Assembly: GCF_000003195.3 (NCBI RefSeq)
Contig: NC_012872.2
Location: 19,687,804-19,751,803 of the forward strand
Source of the DNA: Sorghum bicolor
Taxonomy: Eukaryota; Streptophyta; Magnoliopsida; Poales; Poaceae
Reading direction: 5' to 3'
Length of the DNA: 64,000 nt
Below are positions 57,697 to 64,000 of the stretch, piece after piece (within the stretch, counting starts at the first letter, position 1; the number at the start of each line of letters is the position of its first letter). A program made the position numbers and the translations under genes. Below the pieces are notes generated by a model, which was not told the DNA's origin, did not search any database, and worked only from the letters and a program-made list of their open reading frames with translations.

Positions 57697-58764
57697 ATGC
57701 CGCCAAGAGGTAGAGGACGTGGAAGGGGTGTCCCACTCAACCCACCCGCCACCATTGAACAGCTTCTAGCAGTCCAGACGCAGCTCATGGAAGCCCTGGT
57801 GAACAACCAACAGAATCATCCAATCGGAGGAGCACCACCGCGTGATAAGCGGGGTGAATTTTTGAAAGGTCATCCCCCTGTGTTCACACATGCTACTGAT
57901 CCACTGGAGGCAGATGACTGGCTTCGCGCAGTGGAGAAGCAACTCAACATAGCACAGTGTGATGATAGGCAGAAGGTGTTGTTCGCATCTGGACAACTTC
58001 AGGGAGAAGCTCAGACATGGTGGGAGTCGTTTGAGTATGGACGACCTCCCAATGCACCTGCTATCACATGGTTGAAGTTCAAGGAGAACTTTAGGTCCTA
58101 TCACATACCTGAAGGGTTAATAGAACTGAAGGCCGAGGAGTTCCGGAATTTGAAGCAGGGATCTATGGCAGTTCCAGAGTATAGGGACAAGTTTGCTCAG
58201 TTGTCGCGCTATGCTCCCAGTGAGGTGGCTAATGATGCTGATAAACAGCGCCTCTTCTTGAAGGGTTTGTATGATGGGCTCCAACTCCAGCTGATGTCCA
58301 ATGAATACCCCAACTATCAGACGCTTGTGAACCGTGCCATCGTGGTGGATAACAAGCGTAAGGAGATGGATGCTAAAAGGAAGAGGATGCAGGGACAGGC
58401 CTCCGGAAGTAATACTCGTCAACGCACTAACCAGCAGCAAGGCTCTCAGCAAAGGTACCAAGGACCACCTTCGCAGTGGAATCGTGGTCAATACCCCCAG
58501 CGTAATCAGTTCCAGCAGCGCCCGCAGTATCAGCAGAATCAGCAGCAGGGAAATCAGCAGACGTCACGCCAGGGTACGCCCGGTAACACTCCGATGAAGA
58601 CTAGTGCCCCTAACACCCCCAACAAGTGTTTCCGCTGTGGTAAAGAGGGTCACCTGTCATATCACTGCCCTGAAAAGCAAAATCAGCAGACCCCCCAGAA
58701 GCAAAATAGACTTGATGGCAAAACTGTAATTCTGAGAAACTCTTTTTTTAAACTGCGCGACTGA
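57697..58764 (+). CDS. Gag of Tekay-type element, fused to antisense-LTR tail
   Basis: An intact 355-codon frame. The retrotransposon gag domain is at residues 50-215 (DPLEADDWLRAVEKQLNIAQ, AQTWWESF, FKENFRSYHIPEG, EYRDKFAQLSRYAP). A Gln/Arg/Asn-rich linker follows (225-305). The zinc knuckle CFRCGKEGHLSYHC (CX2CX4HX4C) is complete. Gag-derived sequence ends at about residue 335 (QKQN). The last ~20 codons, to the stop at 58764, are read from the inverted LTR. Capsid and nucleocapsid parts thus survive; protease and pol are absent. Confidence 0.85.
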   Translation: MPPRGRGRGRGVPLNPPATIEQLLAVQTQLMEALVNNQQNHPIGGAPPRDKRGEFLKGHPPVFTHATDPLEADDWLRAVEKQLNIAQCDDRQKVLFASGQLQGEAQTWWESFEYGRPPNAPAITWLKFKENFRSYHIPEGLIELKAEEFRNLKQGSMAVPEYRDKFAQLSRYAPSEVANDADKQRLFLKGLYDGLQLQLMSNEYPNYQTLVNRAIVVDNKRKEMDAKRKRMQGQASGSNTRQRTNQQQGSQQRYQGPPSQWNRGQYPQRNQFQQRPQYQQNQQQGNQQTSRQGTPGNTPMKTSAPNTPNKCFRCGKEGHLSYHCPEKQNQQTPQKQNRLDGKTVILRNSFFKLRD

Positions 58765-59945
58765 AATACGTTTTCCCAGCTTGGAAAGCGTAAAACGGGA
58801 AAGCGTAAAGGACTGCGGGTTATAACATTAAAAAGCGCAGGGGGTTTTCTGAAAAATAGCCGGCCGAAGGGGTATCCTTCGTTTCTGGCCGTTGGATCTC
58901 AAATCGATGGCCAGGATTAGATCGGGGGTTGGGGAGGGGAGACAGCCGGCCGGAGTTGGAGGTGCCGGCGGTGGCGCCATGGCCGAGCACGGCCGGAGCT
59001 CACGGTTTACGCGATTTAGGGCACGAGAGACTAAACCGAAAACACCGGAACACTTAGGCGCTCGATGCGAACTCACCTAGGGCCAAGCTTGGAGCCGAGG
59101 AAGTCCGCTGCGAGCTCACGACGGCAAGAGGCGGGCGGCGGCTCTGCAAGAAGGTTCGGCCGAGGTTAGCTACGCACAGAATACACGAAATCGCGAAAGA
59201 AGCGGTTCGGCGACTTCGCAAGCGCGACGGGAAGACCGGCAAGCGGCTCACGCGGCTCGGGGTGCACTGCAGCGGCGGATTGGGGATTCGGCGGATCTCG
59301 GCGGCGGATTCCGGTGAGTTTCACGCGGCGGCTGCGGCTCGAGATGGATTGAGGGGTTAGCAGAGCTTCGGGGCGATATTTAAAGGACTGGAATCGGGCG
59401 AAACCAAGACTCCTCGCGCGAATCGCGCGCGCGGTTGCGGTGCAACTCGTGTCCGGCTCGGACTCGAGGTAGAAGACAGGCCCGACAGGTGGGTCCCACC
59501 TGGCAGTGGCGCTGGTGCGTGGGGCCGCCTTGTCAGCCACTGCGGCGAAGGGAGAGGGGTGCGCGGCGCGGGCTGATGCCACTGGGCCGCGAGATGGGCC
59601 GATCTGGCGCTGGGCCGAAACAAGAAGAAGGGGAAAGGGGGCAGGCAGGCCGCGGGGGAAGAGGTTGGGCCAAGCCCAAGTCGGGTAGGGAGAGGGAAAT
59701 TTCCTTTTCCAATTTTCCAATTTATGTTTTGCTCAAATATTTTGTAAAGAAAAGCAAAACCAATTTGAAAAGAAAAACTTCACACACCAAAAATACATGC
59801 AGCAGCATGAATGCACATACATGTTTCTAAAACCTATAGTGAATTTTACTTCAAAAAATTATTTTCTTACTATTCTTTAGTGCTCACATCAAATGATTAA
59901 TTCAATTTGCCTATTTGGGAGAAATGAAATTTTTAGGGTGTTACA
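58701..59945 (-). repeat. Inverted copy of LTR bases 1-1245
   Basis: Reverse complement of 53097-54341, the same length (1,245 bp). By eye I found about seven substitutions and no indel. The inner breakpoint at 58701 lies in GCAAAATAG, within the gag frame; the outer end is the U3 terminus GGGTGTTACA. Confidence 0.9.
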
Positions 59946-59950
59946 TTCTC
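59946..59950 (+). other. Target site duplication TTCTC (right)
   Basis: Follows GTGTTACA directly and matches 53092-53096. Confidence 0.85.
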
Positions 59951-60530
59951 CTAACCCGAAGCTTGCTCCTAGGATTCTTCAGTAATTCGACTTCTAAATT
60001 CTAATAAGTTCTTGTTTTATTGTTCTTATGGTTTATGAGTTTACTTTAATCTCTTCGCGTAGAGTTTAGAGTAATCATTGCTGGCGTAAACGTGGTGTTT
60101 AGGCTGGGGTACTCATAGATATTCCCTGACTAGCTGGACCGTGGTAGTAGTGAGGAACGTGACAATTCCGAGCTACCTTTGTAGATCACATCTCGTTAGC
60201 AGGAAGGATAGGGTTTATAGGTGCGGGTTGAACATCCTTTGTGGTGTCTAGATTCCGTTAGCCTCCCCATTAGAACAGTAGATCATCCTTACCAAGGTTA
60301 GAAGGAGACTACGGTTGCAGTCTTCTCTATTTATCACTCACATCGAAAGACATTCTTTGTGCCTAAAGGGATAGTAGCAATAGATTTGGTTAGTCAGATG
60401 CACCCTTTCTCCCAGTGGTAAAAATATAAATACGATAACTCTGGAAAACCTCCCGGGTGAAATGTTCACCGATATCCGTGCGCTTGCGGATGGTTTCCTT
60501 ATTGCGTTACCAAATATCAACAAGCATTTC

Positions 60531-60548
60531 TGGCGCCGTTGCCGGGGA
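60531..60548 (+). other. Primer binding site, tRNA-Asp type
   Basis: TGGCGCCGTTGCCGGGGA, eight bases after the LTR end. This is the usual primer site of grass Athila-like elements. Confidence 0.85.
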
Positions 60549-60635
60549 GAAAGACGGTTTGCTGAGATAACTTTGAGTCTTGCTATTATCTTGTATTATA
60601 CTTTTATACTTTTATTCTTTTATCTTTTTATCTTT

Positions 60636-61382
60636 ATGGATATCTCAAATTCCATAACTATTATTAAATTCTTTGCACCTTCGGAGACCAGCCATACACC
60701 ATGGGAGTCAACACGTCCTGCCCCTAATTATGATCTGTGTCCGGAGTTGATTGCAATAGGTCAAAACCAACCCTTTTCTATAGCCGAGGTCCTATCTTTT
60801 AATCAAGAAGATAATGCACTTTTAGCTACACCTAGGGAATCTGTTAATCTTTCTATAAATTCTGGTTTAGACCTAGCCCTACAAGACCATGTTTTTCCTA
60901 GATATTTTCACATTGGTCTTAATCATATAACCTTTGGTAGAGTCCTTCTTTCTTTATCAGTTAGTAACGGAAGGTATGTCTTCATTCGTGGACATCCTTC
61001 TTGTACTAGTCTTCATAGAAAAATCATAGAGATAGAGAAGGAATCATCTCCCATACAAGGAGAGGAAGTTTCAATAGCCGATTTCCAAACTTTCCAATCC
61101 CATGATTCGGCTATCCAACCCATCCTTGAGCCTAATAATTTCTACTATGCTCTTTCTCTTGAACCTCCCAATAATCCTATGAATCTCTCTAGACATCCCA
61201 TGCATAAGAAGGAGGACCGAGAAGAGCAACATCAATGGCTAGAGGGCATTAAGAATTCATGTGCTATCACCACATTTGAGATCTCCAACCCTCTCTTCTT
61301 TTCTATTTATAAAAACTTTAAAAGAGCGGTTGTCGATGCATATGTTTATAATAAATATTGCAGATCTCGTCGAGTTAATTGA
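60636..61382 (+). CDS. Unrecognised ORF in gag position of Athila-like element
   Basis: The ATG at 60636 starts 248 codons. Upstream in-frame codons overlap the LTR and primer site, so I did not use the earlier ATG. No zinc knuckle, gag capsid motif or catalytic motif is visible. It has mixed globular character (LDLALQDHVFPRYFHIGLNH, ITFGRVLLSLSVSNGRYVFI) and a charged C-terminal segment (HKKEDREEQHQWLEG). It may be a structural protein peculiar to this non-autonomous family. It is intact. Confidence 0.55.
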   Translation: MDISNSITIIKFFAPSETSHTPWESTRPAPNYDLCPELIAIGQNQPFSIAEVLSFNQEDNALLATPRESVNLSINSGLDLALQDHVFPRYFHIGLNHITFGRVLLSLSVSNGRYVFIRGHPSCTSLHRKIIEIEKESSPIQGEEVSIADFQTFQSHDSAIQPILEPNNFYYALSLEPPNNPMNLSRHPMHKKEDREEQHQWLEGIKNSCAITTFEISNPLFFSIYKNFKRAVVDAYVYNKYCRSRRVN

Positions 61383-62659
61383 TGGTTTCCCAAGGACAAG
61401 CTTAGTGTCCTAAAACAATCACTTATCAGATTGTAACATGAACTTCTAATTACTTGCAACATTACCTTGTGTATTGAGCATATAAGATAATTGTAGAAAT
61501 ATTCCTTCGGGTATTCTTGTCACTAACCTTTCTAGGATTGGAGCAAGAAGACCGGATGAATGACAAGCGCAAGGTATGCCCAACCAATCAACATGCAACA
61601 TTGAATTAAATTCATCCAATCTTGAATTTTGCAAAATTCAAGCTTAGGGGAGTACTTCACATAAAAACATCCTTTGCCATGTTGCTATGTTGGTTGTCCT
61701 TACCTTTGAGACATGCTCAATTTATTAAATACTAATCACACTACTTCATCTTCACTTAAGTAGATCTCTATAAATGCCATCACGCTACCTTTGTTTATCC
61801 TAGTAAGTGTTAGTTTGGAAGTACTGCACATACTTCTATTGGCTTTTAAATTAAGCATGGTGCTTAGGTTAAACAGCCTTCCTTAATCTAATTAGACATG
61901 GAGTCTAGTTCGGTTATCGAACTAAAAATTGCTTGTGTAGACATTGGTATATTTTGTGGGACTAACCCCTGCAGGAAAACTTTCAATATCAACCTGGGAA
62001 GTCCTGAGATAAACTCACATTGGAGATAAAGAAAGTGACACATGAAGTTTAACAATTTGCACAAGAAAGACGTAGCTCATAAGAGATGATCCATGGAGGG
62101 AGCCACAAACACGATGCACAACCGCTAGAAAGGAAAGCTTCTACAAGGTGATACTGTACCATCACTCTTCAAAGGTAACATCTTAAGGTACTTGACTATC
62201 CTTTTATAAGTTTCTCCTTGGTTCTGGCGTTCACATAAATAAAGAGACAAACATGTATGATTTATAACTCTAAATTAACCAACCTAACTGATTCAACATG
62301 TTTAGTCCCTTAATCTTTGTTCTTAGTACTACCTTCATAATCCCACGCTCCTAAACATATAAGCTAATATGTTGCACATTCAATCTTTGGAAGATAAAAA
62401 CAAAACATAAATATAGATAGATTATCTTTCCATTAGGTTGAGCCATCTGATCTAACAAATGTTTTAAATGCTACACTCACGATCCATCAACTTTGTCTTG
62501 CTCACTATGCTTAAGGTTAGAAAAGAACAAATACACTTTTGGTTCTGTTGGTGTTTTCCACCAACAGAGCCCATGCACTTGATCTCTGCCTTGTCTCTAT
62601 GAGCAGGACACATTTTGAGAAACGTGAAGGCGTTTTACAACTCCCAGATTCCATTAAGT
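61383..62659. other. Non-coding internal region of Athila-like element
   Basis: No frame is supported. AAGCTTAGGGGAGTACTTCAC at about 61640 resembles a purine-rich spacer often seen in such elements. The rest is AT-rich. Confidence 0.45.
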
Positions 62660-62952
62660 GAAGAACCAGGATCTACGAGCACAAACACAATGGAGATCAG
62701 ACACTTCGTTTCCCAAAGGAAATATTAAAGAACCTCTGTGTCCAAGTTGGTACCTTGTACGCTCCAGCAAACTTCGTGGTGGTAGAGACTGGTACTGAGG
62801 AGAGGGCACCCATTATCTTAGGGAGGCCATTCCTAAACACCAGAGCTGTCATCTACGCTAATGCTGCCAAGATCAGTCTCTACATCAAGGGGAAGAAGGA
62901 GACTTTCCTTCAAGAACAAGACTACATAAACTTCAGAGCAATCCCAACATGA
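62660..62952 (+). pseudogene. Retropepsin-like segment 1
   Basis: An open stretch reads DQTLRFPKEILKNLCVQVG, APANFVVVETGTEERAPIIL and GRPFLNTRAVIYANAAKISL. This is the C-terminal half of an Athila-type aspartic protease domain, ending at a stop at 62950. The N-terminal catalytic D-T/S-G half is not evident upstream. No ATG opens the frame. Confidence 0.65.
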
Positions 62953-63009
62953 ACCAAGGAAGAGGACCAACAGGAGGAACAGGAACAAGCAAATATGGAC
63001 CGAGTCAGC

Positions 63010-63657
63010 TAAGATGGTCACTGCAGCTCAAGGAGGTCAAGATCGTCGACTCAAGTCACCTTTCTTGATCAAGAAGGACGACCTTGGTGTTCCAATCATC
63101 GAGTGCACAACCAATAGATACTCTTTTTAGAAAACACTCTACGACACCGGATCTAACGTCAACATAATGGCCGCAATCACTTATCAGCTCCTGCATGGAA
63201 CCATGCCCCTACAACCAATATATATTTAGCTCCAGATGATTTTCAGAACATTGATATGGGAGAAGACGAGTACGATCCACCCATCATCCTTGGAAGACCA
63301 TTCCTCAACACTATCCAAGTTATCATCTACATTGGAACCGGAGAAGTCCACGTGTATTTCCCCTCTGACAAGGTACGCCATTACTTTAATGATTCTAACT
63401 ATATAGTTGAAGATTCTAAGCAGGTCGGGACAAGAAGAAGACGACGCAACCGCAACCAGAGGAGGCAAATCATCAAGGACGGATGGGCAGACTACGAAGG
63501 AAAAGTTGTAAGGTCAGAAGACGGTGAGTTTAAACAGAATTATCCAGAGGAGACCGAAGCACCAAGTCAGGTGTGGAAAATGAAGATAACTATACACGAA
63601 GAGGAGGCGCTACCGGAAATACCGACTACGCCACCCAACGAACCTCAGGATAATTGA
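63010..63657 (+). pseudogene. Retropepsin-like segment 2 with basic C-terminus
   Basis: LIKKDDLGVPIIECTTNRYS, a stop at about 63127, then the catalytic motif YDTGSNVNIMAAITYQLL. A second stop and a deletion follow near 63225. From 63256 the frame is MGEDEYDPPIILGRPFLNT, a basic patch (RRRRRNRNQRRQ) and an acidic tail to 63657. It is a second copy of the same domain type as segment 1, in better-preserved Athila style. Reverse transcriptase does not follow. Confidence 0.65.
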
Positions 63658-64000
63658 GAAGGAGGAGAGTCCCGTTCGGAGGACTTAAAAATACCGAACG
63701 CCTTACCAAGAGGTAAACTTGGTAGTTATCCTTTCCCTTTTAATTATTTCAAGTAGTTCACTTAGTTAATTAAGTTCTAAACAGAAAGTAAAAATATGAA
63801 AAACAGTAAGCCCCATGTGAGGATACAAGTGGCATAAAACCCATAAGTACATTCACTGTGGTGGCATAAAAATAAAATAAAAATATTTTTCTGCTTTATA
63901 AAATAAAAATATAAAAATCGGGAGTAATAATTATTAAGGAGTCTCAACATAATAAAGGCTAGATATTTATGCTAATACTTAATCAGTTCCACAAGCTTTG
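63658..64000. other. Internal region of Athila-like element, running off the window
   Basis: Non-coding and AT-rich. It starts with GTCCCGTTCGGAGGACTTAA and a short inverted pair around CCTTACCAAGAGGTAAACTTGG. No domain is readable. Confidence 0.45.

Larger units (their letters stand above)
53097..59945 (+). mobile_element. Tekay-type element with inverted partial LTR at its right end
   Basis: The order is 5' LTR, initiator-Met primer binding site, pre-gag ORF, degenerate repeats, gag, then an inverted copy of the first 1,245 bp of the LTR. Both outer ends are the same U3 terminus (TGTAACACCC / GGGTGTTACA). A 5-bp TTCTC duplication flanks the whole. No protease, pol or polypurine tract is present. 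Confidence 0.85.
52432..60522 (+). repeat. LTR of Athila-like element, split by nested Tekay-type unit
   Basis: Left part 52432-53096, right part 59951-60522, about 1.24 kb without the insert. Termini are TGTTGACGG and AATATCAACA. It is preceded by a polypurine tract and followed by a primer binding site, so it serves as 3' LTR to the left remnant and 5' LTR to the right internal region. The GC-rich frames at 52541-52903 lie inside this LTR. Confidence 0.8.
51990..64000 (+). mobile_element. Athila-like LTR retrotransposon, rearranged, continuing past window
   Basis: It contains a partial LTR start (51990-52150), 281 bp of 3' internal sequence with polypurine tract, a full LTR (52432-60522, split by a nested element), a tRNA-Asp-type primer binding site, an ORF in the gag position and two retropepsin-like segments. 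No reverse transcriptase is seen before the window ends. The LTR start TGTTGACGGTTCTTAAG and the primer type fit grass Athila-like elements. It is probably non-autonomous. Confidence 0.75.

Noticed and set aside
1..64000. tRNA, rRNA or organelle insertions
   Set aside because: I saw none; the only tRNA-like strings are primer binding sites of LTR elements.

Overview
The window is repeat-rich plant nuclear DNA, almost certainly from a grass. The LTR families, the grass-type Helitron terminus and the GC-rich intronless isopentenyltransferase gene suggest a panicoid such as the sorghum/sugarcane group; that placement is inference. Only one intact host gene is visible: an adenylate isopentenyltransferase (cytokinin synthesis) on the minus strand at 28334-29443. 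Nearly everything else is nested transposable elements.

Layout. 1-10559: a Tat-lineage Ty3/gypsy element without its 5' LTR. It has gag-protease, a decayed pol with a second RNase H, an antisense spliced gene, a hairpin tandem repeat and a 3' LTR. It sits in a Tekay/Del-type chromovirus remnant (10560-16544). 16545-21822: a decayed plant-mobile-domain-like gene that keeps its introns, plus the first exons of a second gene cut off by the next element. 21824-28036: a minus-strand Tekay-type element with no pol. 28037-31328: the IPT gene and its flanks. 31329-45393: a minus-strand Ty1/copia element. One of its LTRs holds a 5.1-kb solo LTR with a TGTTG duplication, and its integrase is split by a 2.65-kb Helitron. 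46435-50043: a defective CACTA transposon containing gypsy debris. 51193-51941: an isolated LTR with a primer binding site. 51990-64000: an Athila-like, apparently non-autonomous element with a rearranged LTR cluster.

The most unusual object is at 53097-59945, inside the Athila-like LTR. It is a Tekay-type element whose right end is not a normal 3' LTR but an inverted copy of the first 1,245 bp of its own 5' LTR, joined directly to the gag frame. The whole unit is flanked by a perfect 5-bp duplication (TTCTC), so it seems to have integrated in this form, with a U3 end at both termini.

Other points of note are a degenerate repeat of about 170-205 bp shared by several unrelated-looking loci, a pre-gag acidic ORF, an unrecognised ORF in the gag position of the Athila-like element followed by two retropepsin-like segments, and the splice phases that still hold in the Tat antisense gene. 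The nesting gives relative ages: each interrupted element is older than the element inserted in it.
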